DNA of 56,755 nt from Candidatus Schekmanbacteria bacterium (GTDB lineage Bacteria > SZUA-182), in the NCBI GenBank assembly GCA_016235675.1, contig JACRJN010000032.1, positions 1-56,755 of the forward strand, written 5' to 3'. Below are positions 49,258-56,755 of the stretch, in pieces. Every line of letters starts with the position of its first letter. The first letter of the stretch is position 1. Below the pieces are notes generated by a model. It saw only the letters and a program-made list of their open reading frames with translations, had not been told where the DNA came from and did not search any database. A program made the position numbers and the translations under genes.

Positions 49258-50763
49258 ATGAAACAAAAAGTTATGGGGTGGGGTATGAAGCGGTTTTCTT
49301 ATTATTTTTTGAGAAGTTTAGCAGCTAGCGGTTTTCTTTTTTTGGCCGGCAATCCGGTTTTAGCTCACAGCCATGAAGAAAACCAGCATACGGAGCAGAT
49401 TGTTGAAGTAGCCAAAGTGGATTCTCCGGAAAACACTGTGCCGTACAAACAACTAAGTTACGAGGAACTTTGCAATCGTCTGATTGCCGTGGAAAAGGAA
49501 ATTGAGGAGCACAAACATTTCTGGCGGGTGGGCGCACATGAACATGAGGCCGTTAACTTCCTGAAAGGGCTGAACATCACCGGCCAGATGACCACCATCT
49601 ATCAAAGCAGCGGGCTGAAATTAAAGGACGGCGATTTGCCCGCGGTCGCCAGCCCGGACTACCAAACCTATGACCACAAAGCCGGAACGGCCACCTTTTC
49701 CGCCGATTTGTTTGTGGAAAAGCAGTTCGATGACAACGGTTACATCATGTTCGACCTGGAATTCGCCAACGGTGCCGGGGTGGATGCATTCTTGCAGGGC
49801 GGCGGCATGGTCAACAACGATGTGATGGAGGATCGCAACCACCACAATCAGCCCTATATCGCCCGCGCCTATTATGAACGCACGGTGCCCGTCAGCGAAG
49901 GCTACAAATTGATCCTGGATTTAGGGAAATTCGGGGTCAACGATTTTTTCGACGAGGGCGAGCGGGTGGCCGACCAGACTACCCAATTTCTCAACCAGGC
50001 GATCTGCAACAACGGCGCCTTCGATTTCGTCCAGGACTTGCAGGGGCACGGCTACACCTACGGGGCGAGAGCGGCCTTTGAAACGCCCTTTGTCACTTTA
50101 TCCGGCGGGGTTTTTTCCGCGGATTCCTATCTGGACAATATCAACGATAAATACTCCGTTGTCGGCGAACTGGCCTTCAATATCGAATACGCCGAAGGGA
50201 TCAAGGGCGGCTACCGCATCTATGCCTTTAAAAACCGCGGCGAGTATGCCCGTTTCGATGAAAACGGTACGCTGGTCACCAAAAACGCGGCTGCCATCAA
50301 CACCGCCGACAACGCCGACGATTTGAGCAAGGGCGGTTTCGGCATCAGCATCGATCAATCCTTACCCATGGGCATCAACATCTTTGGCCGCTACGGACAG
50401 CAGGACGATGATCGGGATGTACGCCACTACCAGGATATGGACGTAAACATCATGTTCGGCTTGGACGTTTCCGGCCAGAACTGGGGACGCAACGAGGATG
50501 TGCTGGGCGTAGCTTATGAAATCGGCAAACTGACCGGCAATCACCGCAAGGCGCATGAAGCAGGCTACAGCGGTTATTTCGATCGTCCCGGAATCGGCGC
50601 CGGTAATTATGAAGATGAGCGGGTGCTGGAGGTTTATTATAAATTCTCTCTGACCGAGCACACCGCATTTTCCGTGGATTATCAGCATATCGAGAATTTT
50701 TACTACAGCCAGAAAATCGGCGCCGTGGATTTCTGGGCGGCGCGTTTTAATGTAGCCTTTTAG
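49258..50763 (+). CDS. Porin-like outer membrane protein of the Ni/Co operon
   Basis: A 501-residue protein. Signal peptide to about residue 36 (FLFLAGNPVLA), giving a mature start His-Ser-His-Glu with further His. A short coiled coil (~65-85) with HKHFWRVGAHEHE follows, then a beta-rich region with alternating aromatic/polar residues to the end, terminating in Phe as outer-membrane barrels do. It looks like a carbohydrate-selective/OprO-type porin. The His-rich N terminus and downstream DUF4198-NikL-CbiM genes suggest passage or capture of nickel or cobalt, which is inference. AGGAG lies seven bases before ATG 49258. Confidence 0.75.
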   Translation: MKQKVMGWGMKRFSYYFLRSLAASGFLFLAGNPVLAHSHEENQHTEQIVEVAKVDSPENTVPYKQLSYEELCNRLIAVEKEIEEHKHFWRVGAHEHEAVNFLKGLNITGQMTTIYQSSGLKLKDGDLPAVASPDYQTYDHKAGTATFSADLFVEKQFDDNGYIMFDLEFANGAGVDAFLQGGGMVNNDVMEDRNHHNQPYIARAYYERTVPVSEGYKLILDLGKFGVNDFFDEGERVADQTTQFLNQAICNNGAFDFVQDLQGHGYTYGARAAFETPFVTLSGGVFSADSYLDNINDKYSVVGELAFNIEYAEGIKGGYRIYAFKNRGEYARFDENGTLVTKNAAAINTADNADDLSKGGFGISIDQSLPMGINIFGRYGQQDDDRDVRHYQDMDVNIMFGLDVSGQNWGRNEDVLGVAYEIGKLTGNHRKAHEAGYSGYFDRPGIGAGNYEDERVLEVYYKFSLTEHTAFSVDYQHIENFYYSQKIGAVDFWAARFNVAF

Positions 50764-50811
50764 TTTTAACTATGGTATAAATTTTAACAACTAATTTGGA
50801 GAATAAATAAA

Positions 50812-51597
50812 ATGAACAAAAAATCAACATTACTGGCCAGCATCAGCCTGGCCTTAGCCCTTCGATATACACCGGCTTACGCTCATTTCGGGACACTCAC
50901 TCCCTCGGATGATATTGTCACTCAGGAAGACAGCAAGGATGTGAAAATAGCCGTCAAATTTATCCACCCGATGGAAGGCCATTACATGGAAATGGTTAAA
51001 CCCAAACAGTTCGGAGTTTTGTATAAGGGAAAAAAGGAAGACCTGCTGCCTGCGCTGAAAGATAAAAAGATCAATCAGTTTACCACCTGGGAAACCGTTT
51101 ATAAGATAAAACGCCCCGGCGATTACACCTTCTATGTCGAACCCACTCCCTATTGGGAACCGGCAGAGGATTGCTATATCATTCATTATACTAAAGTCTG
51201 TGTCGCTGCTTTGGGTTTGGAAGAGGGCTGGGGCAACGAAGTGGGGCTGGAAACCGAAATTGTTCCGCTTACCAGACCCTACGGCTTCTGGACCGGCAAC
51301 GTTTTCACCGGGATCGTCAAGCTCAAGGGCAAAGCGGTACCCTATGCCGAGGTGGAAGTGGAATACCTGAATGAGTCGCCGGAAAATCCCAAGCAGGTTA
51401 TAGCCCCGGCTGATCCCTATGTTACGCAGGTGGTTAAAGCGGATGCAAACGGCGTGTTTACCTATGCCATGCCGCGGGCCGGCTGGTGGGGTTTCGCCGC
51501 TTTAAACGAAGCCTCCTGGAAGATAAAACATGATGGTCAGGATAAACAGGTGGAAATCGGTGCGGTGTATTGGGTGAGAACCAGGGATATGAAGTAA
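50812..51597 (+). CDS. DUF4198-family periplasmic component of nickel/cobalt uptake
   Basis: A 261-residue secreted protein. Signal peptide ending AYA; the mature protein begins HFGTLTPSDD. The DUF4198 domain covers the rest, with KFIHPMEGHYMEM and GNVFTGIVKLKGKAVPYAEVEVEYL, a beta-sandwich of the kind encoded next to Cbi/Nik ECF transporters (often called NikK). The N-terminal His plus HPMEGHYMEM residues are candidate metal ligands. TTGGAG precedes ATG 50812. It lies in an operon 48 bases after the porin gene. Confidence 0.85.
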   Translation: MNKKSTLLASISLALALRYTPAYAHFGTLTPSDDIVTQEDSKDVKIAVKFIHPMEGHYMEMVKPKQFGVLYKGKKEDLLPALKDKKINQFTTWETVYKIKRPGDYTFYVEPTPYWEPAEDCYIIHYTKVCVAALGLEEGWGNEVGLETEIVPLTRPYGFWTGNVFTGIVKLKGKAVPYAEVEVEYLNESPENPKQVIAPADPYVTQVVKADANGVFTYAMPRAGWWGFAALNEASWKIKHDGQDKQVEIGAVYWVRTRDMK

Positions 51598-51651
51598 AGA
51601 AGGGTGAGGAGTGAGGGGGGGAAGGGTGAAAATTTTTACCCTTTACCCTTG
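51598..51651. repeat. Imperfect palindrome between DUF4198 and NikL-like genes
   Basis: AGAAGGGTGAGGAGTGAGGG and GGAAGGGTGAAAA face TTTTTACCCTTTACCCTTG. It could fold into a hairpin within the operon transcript. Confidence 0.55.
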
Positions 51652-51676
51652 ACCATTTTGACAGAAGGACAGTTAA

Positions 51677-52216
51677 ATGAAGAAAATACAGATTGTATCC
51701 GTTGCTTTGATGGTACTCTTGAACGTTTCGCGGGTTTGGGCGCACAAGGTAAATATTTTTGCCTACGCCGAGAAAGGCACCGTCTTTACCGAGGGGTATT
51801 TCCCGGATGGTAAGGCTGTGGAGGGCGGGAAGGTAGAGGTTTATGACAGTCAGCAAAACAAGCTGTTGGAAGGAACTACCGACAAAGACGGTTTGTTTTC
51901 CTTTAAAATTCCCAAACAGGACGACTTAAACATCGTGCTGATAGCTACGATGGGACATAAAAATTCGTTTCTTTTGAAAAGCAGTGATCTGGCGGGGGAG
52001 GGGAGCGCCGCTACTCCAAGCGCCGGGTCTGACGTTCCGGCGGCAGATGTCCCCGCTTCATCCTCCGGCGCCGTTGCGGAAACAGCCCCGGCAAAACCCA
52101 TAAGACACATGAGCCAGGGAGAACCCCTCCCGGTTTCCGGTATCCTGGGCGGTTTGGGCTTTATTTTCGGCCTGACCGCATTGATTATGCAACTGGCGGG
52201 GAAGAAGAAAGATTAA
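51677..52216 (+). CDS. NikL-like membrane-anchored periplasmic protein
   Basis: A 179-residue protein. Signal peptide ending VWA; the mature start is HKVNIFAYAEKG. A carboxypeptidase-regulatory-like beta domain (KVEVYDSQQNKLLEGTTDKD, GLFSFKIP) is followed by an Ala/Pro/Ser-rich linker (~115-150) and a C-terminal membrane helix (SGILGGLGFIFGLTALIMQL) with a KKKD tail. This matches the NikL/CbiN-like accessory subunit of nickel/cobalt ECF systems. AGAAGGACAG precedes ATG 51677. It ends 35 bases before cbiM. Confidence 0.82.
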   Translation: MKKIQIVSVALMVLLNVSRVWAHKVNIFAYAEKGTVFTEGYFPDGKAVEGGKVEVYDSQQNKLLEGTTDKDGLFSFKIPKQDDLNIVLIATMGHKNSFLLKSSDLAGEGSAATPSAGSDVPAADVPASSSGAVAETAPAKPIRHMSQGEPLPVSGILGGLGFIFGLTALIMQLAGKKKD

Positions 52217-52250
52217 TTACCGGGGTTACAATAATTTGGAGAGTATTAAA

Positions 52251-52868
52251 ATGCACATTTCCGATGGAGTATTACCAACCGCCGTGTGGGCGGGCAGCTA
52301 TGCGGTAAGTGTTGGTCTGGCCGCTTTTACGGCCAGAAAGATCAAACCTGAGGAATTACCCAAGATTGCGGTTATCACCTCAGTGTTTTTTGTCGCCTCG
52401 CTCATTCATATCCCGCTGGGTCCGGCCAGCGTTCACTTACTTTTGACCGGATTGGTGGGCATAATTTTAGGAGCAGCCGCTTTCCCTTCCATCCTGCTGG
52501 GACTGCTTTTGCAAGCCTTGCTTTTCCAGCACGGCGGCATAACCAGCCTGGGAGCCAACGCCCTGATGATGGGGATTCCCGCCCTTACAGCGTACGGTAT
52601 TTTTACCTTAAGGCATCGTTTGCACATTAAAAACGCCGAGTTGATATTCGGTATTATCGCCGGTGCCGGCAGTACTATGCTCAGCGGAATCATTCTGGCC
52701 GTTTTATTAATCAGCGCCGGTGAAAATTTTATCGGGATGGCCAAATATGTGCTCTGGGCGCATGTTCCGGTTATGCTGGTGGAAGGGGCGGTAGTGGGCT
52801 GTACCGCCAGATTTTTAGCGCGGGTCAAACCGGAGATTTTAGACGGCAGGGCGATTGAGCACATGTAA
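52251..52868 (+). CDS. cbiM: CbiM/NikM substrate-specific membrane component
   Basis: The S component of a cobalt or nickel ECF transporter, 205 residues with about six to seven helices. MHISDGVLP at the start is diagnostic. In NikM structures the N-terminal Met-His is inserted into the membrane and coordinates the metal together with an internal His. SLIHIPLGPASVHLLLTGL and LLFQHGGITSLGANALMMG are conserved. ATG 52251 (GGAGAG upstream) is required, since an earlier frame start would bury His2. The T component may be the CbiQ-like protein at 53896; no ATPase (CbiO) gene is in the window. Metal specificity (Ni or Co) is undecided. Confidence 0.93.
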   Translation: MHISDGVLPTAVWAGSYAVSVGLAAFTARKIKPEELPKIAVITSVFFVASLIHIPLGPASVHLLLTGLVGIILGAAAFPSILLGLLLQALLFQHGGITSLGANALMMGIPALTAYGIFTLRHRLHIKNAELIFGIIAGAGSTMLSGIILAVLLISAGENFIGMAKYVLWAHVPVMLVEGAVVGCTARFLARVKPEILDGRAIEHM

Positions 52869-52871
52869 AAA

Positions 52872-52940
52872 ACAGATACGGAGGATGAGAGAACCGGTGA
52901 AACGGAGAATTCACCCTTTCGCCGTTTCACCCCTTCATCT
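52872..52940. repeat. Palindrome between convergent cbiM and truA
   Basis: GATACGGAGGATGAGAG and GGTGAAACGG face CCGTTTCACC and CTTCATCTTTT. The GGTGAAACGG/CCGTTTCACC core makes a ten-base-pair stem that could end both transcripts. Confidence 0.6.
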
Positions 52941-52942
52941 TT

Positions 52943-53677
52943 TCAGTACCCCACGCTAATCAAACACAACCCCTGAGGCGGAGCGGTCTGCCCGGCTTTC
53001 GATCTGTCACGGGCGGCTAATATCTCCGTTATGGCATCGGGAAAAAGCTTACCTCTTCCCACCTCCACTAAAGTACCGACAATATTGCGCACCATGTGGC
53101 GCAGGAAACCGTCCGCCGTCAAATCTATCTGCAAGATATTCTCTCTCAGTTCCAGCGTCAAACCTTCCATATTCCGCACCGTTGTTTCTATATCGCTGCC
53201 TGTTCCCTGAAACGAGGAAAAATTATGTTCGCCTAACAAATAATCAGCAGCCCGTTTCATGGCGTCCAAATCCAGGCGATAGGGGATATGCCAGGCGTAG
53301 TTGCGCTCGAAAGGGCAGTGAAATTTGCTCAATAATATACGATAACGGTAATGCTTATGCAACGCTGAATGGCGGGCGTGAAAATCATCCGGAACAGGCA
53401 CCGCTTCTTTAATCACAATATCTTTAGGCAAAAGTCTGTTGATGGCTTTCTGCCAAACGAGGGGCGGTAACGTTACGTCGGTATGAAAATTTGCCGTCTG
53501 CCCCCAGGCGTGAACCTTGGCATCGGTGCGGCCTGCCCCATACAAGGTGACTGGTTTTTTCTCAATCCGCGACAGGCTTTCTTCCAAAACCCCTTGAATT
53601 GTAAGCCGCCCTTTCTGTACCTGCCAGCCGCAATAACCGCTTCCGTCATAAGCGATGGTTAGTTTGATATTGGACAT
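52943..53677 (-). CDS. truA: tRNA pseudouridine(38-40) synthase (TruA)
   Basis: Modifies uridines 38-40 in the anticodon arm. KLTIAYDGSGYCGWQVQ starts it, the catalytic Asp52 is in GAGRTDAKVHAWGQ, and FHARHSALHKHYRYRI and GFLRHMVRNIVGTLVEVG follow. 244 residues is standard. It is downstream of the ECF T-component gene on the same strand, an order (ecfT-truA) well known from Firmicutes, where ecfA genes precede and rplM-rpsI follow. Here neither flank is present. Confidence 0.97.
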   Translation of the reverse strand: MSNIKLTIAYDGSGYCGWQVQKGRLTIQGVLEESLSRIEKKPVTLYGAGRTDAKVHAWGQTANFHTDVTLPPLVWQKAINRLLPKDIVIKEAVPVPDDFHARHSALHKHYRYRILLSKFHCPFERNYAWHIPYRLDLDAMKRAADYLLGEHNFSSFQGTGSDIETTVRNMEGLTLELRENILQIDLTADGFLRHMVRNIVGTLVEVGRGKLFPDAITEILAARDRSKAGQTAPPQGLCLISVGY

Positions 53678-53698
53678 AAATTGTACTCTTAAATTCCG

Positions 53699-53893
53699 TA
53701 GCTCCAGCCCTTCAGGGCTGAATTTCCAGGGCTAAAGCCCTGGGACTACGACTACTGGGACTACGACAGCATAAGCGCTAACTTAAGGCATTTATATGTA
53801 GCGCAGACCTTTAGGTCTGCCCCGGCTATAGGGTCGAACGTTACGTTCGGGGCAGGGCTAAAGCCCTGCGCTACGTTTAAGTTAGCACTTATG
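53699..53893. repeat. Palindrome cluster with three-level nest (family D copy 5)
   Basis: 53699-53749 is GTAGCTCCAGCCCTTCAGGG against AGGGCTAAAGCCCTGGGACTAC. Then CATAAGCGCTAACTTA (53770) against TAAGTTAGCACTTATG (to 53893) encloses GTAGCGCAGACC...CTGCGCTACG, which encloses CGAACGTTACGTTCG. The block separates truA from the T-component gene. Confidence 0.75.
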
Positions 53894-53895
53894 GA

Positions 53896-54708
53896 CTACG
53901 GCAGGGGGGTATTCCCCAAAATATAGGCTAAAAACGCTATCCCCAACACTGTCATCAGCGAAAGATAATCCATAAATTGCAACTTGCCGGGATAAAGACT
54001 GGTACGGGAAACATCGCTCCGATAGCGGCGGATTTCCATAGAGAGAGCCAGATTATCGGCGCGGCGAAAGGCGGAAAAAATCAAGGGCACGGTCAGGGCT
54101 GATAAGGATTTAATCCGCTGCACCAGTCCGCCTTGAGAAAAACTAATGCCGCGGGCGATTTGGGCTTTACGCAGCCGATCCGCTTCCTGCCATAATAGCG
54201 GCAGAAAATGCAGGCTGAACATGATCATCAACGCTAAATCCTGAACCGGAAAATTGAATCGTTTCAGAGGTGAAAGCAATTTCCCCAGGCCGTCCACCAA
54301 ACGTCCCGGAGAAGTGGTCAAGGTCAACAGGCTGGAAGCGGCCAGAAAAATCAACAGGCGCAGGCTGATATAAGCCCCGTTGTGCAACCCTTCATAGGTA
54401 ATGCCGCGCTCATGCCAGACTAAATAAGGGATAAAATAGCCGGGGGTAAAAAGCAGATGAAAGAAAAAGGTAAAGATCAGGAACCACTTTAATTTCAGCA
54501 GCCAGCGGGCAATCAGCCGATATGGCAAGCGGCTTGCGCCGATAGCTGCGGCAAGAAGCGGCAGGATCAAAAAAACAGCCGTTTCCCGGTAAAAGGCAAT
54601 CCCGACCAGTATTAACAGGCAAATAAGCTTGATTCTTGCATCCAGCAGATACAGGCCGTGATCGCCGTCACGGTATTGACCGAAAATGGGTTGTTGCGGA
54701 GAAAACAT
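53896..54708 (-). CDS. CbiQ/EcfT-type ECF transporter T component
   Basis: A 270-residue membrane protein with five to six helices that couples ATPases to an S component. GDHGLYLLDARIKLICLLIL at the start, then the two coupling motifs: KAQIARGIS (first Ala-Arg-Gly) and ALSMEIRRYR, where the second motif has Arg instead of Gly. That change is unusual and may weaken the coupling helix. It lies upstream of truA like ecfT in Firmicutes, but faces the CbiM operon across truA, so it might serve CbiM or be a general EcfT. No ATPase gene is next to it. Confidence 0.87.
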   Translation of the reverse strand: MFSPQQPIFGQYRDGDHGLYLLDARIKLICLLILVGIAFYRETAVFLILPLLAAAIGASRLPYRLIARWLLKLKWFLIFTFFFHLLFTPGYFIPYLVWHERGITYEGLHNGAYISLRLLIFLAASSLLTLTTSPGRLVDGLGKLLSPLKRFNFPVQDLALMIMFSLHFLPLLWQEADRLRKAQIARGISFSQGGLVQRIKSLSALTVPLIFSAFRRADNLALSMEIRRYRSDVSRTSLYPGKLQFMDYLSLMTVLGIAFLAYILGNTPLP

Positions 54709-54710
54709 TT

Positions 54711-54998
54711 TTAGGCTCTGGGCTTCAGGCTTCAGGGGCTGTGCCGGAACTCATAAAAAGTGACATTTAGCTAAAAAGTCATTGCGAGGAACGAAGCAAT
54801 CTCCTGTATCTGCTTGAGATTGCTTCACTCCTTCGTCGTTCGCAATGACAATTACGAAGCAGTCTACAACTTTTGGAGTTGCGGCACAGTCCCTTCAGGC
54901 TTTTGGCTCGAATTTTTCTTGATGTTTCGGTGTGTTCTCACGCCGAAACATCGGCATAGAATTTGTTTGGCCTGTAGCCTAAAGCCCGAAGCCTAGAG
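54711..54998. repeat. Nested palindromes in a 403-base gene-free gap (family A innermost)
   Basis: 54709-55111 has no other gene. TTAGGCTCTGGGCTTCAGGC (54711) against CCTAAAGCCCGAAGCCT (to 54994) encloses GGGCTGTGCCGGAACTCATA against TTGGAGTTGCGGCACAGTCCC, which encloses GTCATTGCGAGGAACGAAGC...GTTCGCAATGAC (54778-54850). A family E half hairpin (54921-54951) lies within the right flank. Confidence 0.75.
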
Positions 54999-55030
54999 TC
55001 TGATTATAACTTATTGCAATCATTTGGCTG

Positions 55031-55059
55031 TTTACAGCCTAAGTCAATTATGCTATACT
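55031..55059 (+). promoter_or_regulatory. Extended -10 promoter for the cysteine desulfurase gene
   Basis: TTTACA (55031-55036), 17-base spacer, TATACT (55054-55059) preceded by TGC (extended -10). The predicted start near 55066 leaves a leader of about 45 bases before ATG 55112. Confidence 0.65.
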
Positions 55060-55111
55060 GACCTGGTTTTTGTCAAGGTTATTCTATGCTGAACATATTG
55101 GAGGAGCGGAA

Positions 55112-56275
55112 ATGATTTATTTTGATTGCGCAGCCACCAGTTGGCCTAAGCCGGAAGCGGTTTACCGGGCGGTGGATCATTGTCTGCGCGAGGTGGGAGC
55201 TAACCCCGGTCGATCCGGTCACCAGATGTCGGTGGAGGCTGAGCGGATCGTGCTTACAGCCAGAGCCAACATCGCGGAACTTTTAGGCGTAGAGGATGAG
55301 GCGCGCATTATTTTGACCTTCAATACTACCGATGCCTTGAATCTGGCCATTAAAGGCATTTTGCGTCCGAAGGATCACGTTATTACTACCTCCATCGAGC
55401 ACAACTCGGTAATGCGTCCCTTGCGTTCCCTGGAAAAGCAGGGGCTGATCACCGTTACCGTTATCCGTTGTAATTCTCAGGGCTTTTTCGCTCCGTCGGA
55501 GATTGAAAAAAATATTCAAAGCAATACCCGCTTAGTGACGGTTACCCATGCCTCCAATGTAATCGGTTCCATCCAGCCGGTGGAAGAAATCGGCCAAGCA
55601 CTTAAAAAATATCCCAAGGTCTATTATTTGGTGGACGCCGCGCAAACAGCCGGAATTTTCCCGGTTAACGTCAAAGATATTGGCGCCCATCTGCTGGCTT
55701 TTCCCGGTCACAAGGGGCTGTTAGGCCCTCAGGGTACGGGCGGACTGTATGTCGCCGAAGGTGTGGAAGATGTGCTGGTACCGTTAAAGCAGGGGGGAAC
55801 CGGCAGCAAGTCCGAATACGAACTGCACCCCGACATCCTGCCCGATAAATACGAAAGCGGCACCAAAAATACCCCAGGCTTAGCGGGGCTGGCCGCCGGA
55901 GTGGAATTTATTCTGTCTGAGGGACGGGAAAAGATTCAAAAGCACGAGCAAACGCTGACCGCCCATTTATTAAACAAGCTTCAGGAGATCGACGAGGTAA
56001 TCATCTACGGCCCCCAGGACGCCTTAAAGCAAACCGCCGTCGTTTCCATCAACGTCAAGGACATGTCGCCCAGCGATGTAGGCTATTATCTGGATCATGA
56101 ATACTCGGTCATGACGCGGGTCGGGCTGCATTGCGCCCCCACTACCCATAAAACCATCGGCACCGCTCCGTCCGGCACGGTGCGCCTGAGCATGGGCTAT
56201 TTCAACACCATCGATGAGATTGACTATGTCTGCCGCTCGCTGAAGGAGATTGTGGGTAAGTATCGGGGGAAGTAA
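55112..56275 (+). CDS. Cysteine desulfurase/selenocysteine lyase family (class V aminotransferase)
   Basis: A 387-residue PLP enzyme. MIYFDCAATSWPKPEAV starts it, PLP lysine Lys201 is in FPGHKGLLGPQG, and the sulfur-accepting Cys341 is in VGLHCAPTTHKTIG. ATG 55112 has GGAGG eight bases upstream; a frame from TTG 55070 would include the leader. This subgroup (Csd-like, often next to DUF3343 and selD) donates sulfur or selenium. A DUF3343 gene starts at the window end, which supports a Se/S delivery role. A tiny-membrane-protein pair is placed between them. Confidence 0.92.
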   Translation: MIYFDCAATSWPKPEAVYRAVDHCLREVGANPGRSGHQMSVEAERIVLTARANIAELLGVEDEARIILTFNTTDALNLAIKGILRPKDHVITTSIEHNSVMRPLRSLEKQGLITVTVIRCNSQGFFAPSEIEKNIQSNTRLVTVTHASNVIGSIQPVEEIGQALKKYPKVYYLVDAAQTAGIFPVNVKDIGAHLLAFPGHKGLLGPQGTGGLYVAEGVEDVLVPLKQGGTGSKSEYELHPDILPDKYESGTKNTPGLAGLAAGVEFILSEGREKIQKHEQTLTAHLLNKLQEIDEVIIYGPQDALKQTAVVSINVKDMSPSDVGYYLDHEYSVMTRVGLHCAPTTHKTIGTAPSGTVRLSMGYFNTIDEIDYVCRSLKEIVGKYRGK

Positions 56276-56283
56276 AAAATTAT

Positions 56284-56312
56284 TTGACAGGATTAACCGG
56301 ATAAAACAGGAT
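56284..56312. repeat. Possible palindrome half (TTTGACAGGATTAACC type)
   Basis: TTGACAGGATTAACCGGATA followed by AACAGGATAT contains repeated ACAGGAT/ACCGGAT units resembling a short-unit repeat. It offers a TTGACA without a good -10 box. No mirrored arm is present in the window. Confidence 0.35.
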
Positions 56313-56340
56313 ATTTAGAATTCGGTAAGTATTAAATCAA

Positions 56341-56544
56341 ATGGCGAATAAAAATAAGCAGTGGGGCAATTTAGCGAAATTTATCTATGATATAGCCAAA
56401 TTAACCTTTGGCGGTATCGTAATAGGCAATATAATTTCAAGCAAACCTTTTAATTTAAAGCTATTTTCTGTAGGAATTATTATAACTACTGTTCAAATCT
56501 TTTTGGCATTTTATTTAGATGGCAAAGGAGAAAAAAATGATTGA
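56341..56544 (+). CDS. Tiny two-helix membrane protein (cassette copy 2)
   Basis: A 67-residue protein: polar start (MANKNKQWGNLAKFIYDIAK), a helix (~20-36, LTFGGIVIGNIIS) and a second helix (~41-61). It shares the K-F/M-x-x-D-I-A-K signature, length and helix layout with the protein at 10249-10443 (DUF6722-like). The following 40-residue gene overlaps it by eight bases. No Shine-Dalgarno site is evident before ATG 56341. Confidence 0.7.
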   Translation: MANKNKQWGNLAKFIYDIAKLTFGGIVIGNIISSKPFNLKLFSVGIIITTVQIFLAFYLDGKGEKND

Positions 56545-56659
56545 AGAAAAAATGGTGTTTATTGCTTTGGGAGGAGCGTTTATTGCCCTTGTGTTTGCCA
56601 TATATGCTTATATCACCACCCATGGCGACCGCAAGAAAAACAAAGAAAAACACGCTTAA
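56537..56659 (+). CDS. Micro-protein with one membrane helix (cassette copy 2)
   Basis: A 40-residue frame, ATG 56537 to TAA 56659, beginning MIEEKMVFIALGGAFIALVF, with one helix (~7-25) and a charged end GDRKKNKEKHA. AAAGGAG lies before the ATG. It parallels the micro-protein at 10445-10546 in position, size and charged Lys/His tail. Confidence 0.65.
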   Translation: MIEEKMVFIALGGAFIALVFAIYAYITTHGDRKKNKEKHA

Positions 56660-56688
56660 CAGCTATTACATAAAAAGAGGATTAGACA

Positions 56689-56755
56689 TTGGAAAAGGGT
56701 TGTGTTGTCACATTCGACGCCACCCATTATGCCCTAAAGGCCGAACGGGTGCTGA
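56689..56755 (+). CDS. Start of a DUF3343 (putative Se/S carrier-like) gene, cut by the window edge
   Basis: TTG 56689, with AGAGG eight bases upstream, opens a frame reading GCVVTFDATHYALKAERVL and continuing past the window. The beginning resembles DUF3343 proteins, which start with a hydrophobic strand and F-x-S/A-T-H-x-A-L-x-A-E and end with a conserved Cys. They usually accompany cysteine desulfurase-like and selenium-metabolism genes, as here. Confidence 0.7.
   Translation, partial: MEKGCVVTFDATHYALKAERVL

Overview
The window reads as part of a chromosome from a free-living, diderm (outer-membrane) bacterium. Support comes from an MsbA-type lipid flippase (10590-12347), a secreted beta-rich porin-like protein ending in Phe (49258-50763) and an MltG-type lytic transglycosylase. 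Base composition is moderate. The gene content is housekeeping and biosynthesis (fpg, rlmN, hisG, hisI, dapL, folK, panB, lysC, coaD, aspartate aminotransferase, aroQ, accB, accC, recA, nadX, truA). DapL, an archaeal-type phosphoglycerate mutase homologue, NadX and a cysteine desulfurase/DUF3343 locus are compatible with an uncultivated or anaerobic lineage. No rRNA or tRNA gene, phage or intact IS was seen, and I cannot name the phylum.

Layout. 1-10 kb: ankyrin protein, DNA repair and rRNA modification, hisG, then dapL-folK-panB. 10-17 kb: a tiny-membrane-protein pair, msbA, a glycosyltransferase-cupin fusion, yajQ, a methyltransferase, hisI, an EIIA protein. 17-24 kb: an accessory patch with acylphosphatase, an AT-rich AAA ATPase plus Toprim pair that looks like a defence module, a decayed hicBA, a DUF433/DUF5615 pair, apgM-lysC, coaD and vapBC. 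24-28 kb: aspC, a Wzx-like flippase, a WtpA-like binding protein. 28.6-37.4 kb: two DJ-1/PfpI proteins, an AGE-like barrel protein, STAS, GlgX, STAS, an RsbW-like kinase and a SpoIIE/PP2C phosphatase. This gene set matches the icfG cluster of Synechocystis (slr1854-slr1861) and links a partner-switching relay to glycogen debranching. 37-48 kb: ankyrin, TPR, aroQ-pepP, accB [TA pair] accC, dksA-like, thpR, recA-nadX. 49-54.7 kb: a nickel/cobalt uptake locus (porin, DUF4198, NikL-like, CbiM) with an unusual leader, facing truA and an ECF T component. 55-56.7 kb: cysteine desulfurase, a second tiny-membrane-protein pair, and the start of a DUF3343 gene.

The most striking trait is the intergenic DNA. 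Almost every gap is filled by long palindromes belonging to a dozen or more recurring families. They are nested inside one another (up to five concentric levels at 14.0-14.55 kb), in places carry flanking direct repeats, truncate one another, and supply start or stop codons and terminal residues to neighbouring genes (fpg/rlmN, aroQ/pepP, nadX, the methyltransferase). No mobilising enzyme is encoded here, so they behave like MITE/REP-type elements moved in trans.

Other points of interest are a tandem stem-loop/terminator leader before the Ni/Co operon, a predicted histidine at or next to the mature N terminus of all four proteins of that operon, a consensus promoter abutting a start codon (leaderless transcript), an RlmN lacking its N-terminal domain, and a two-gene cassette of tiny membrane proteins present twice.
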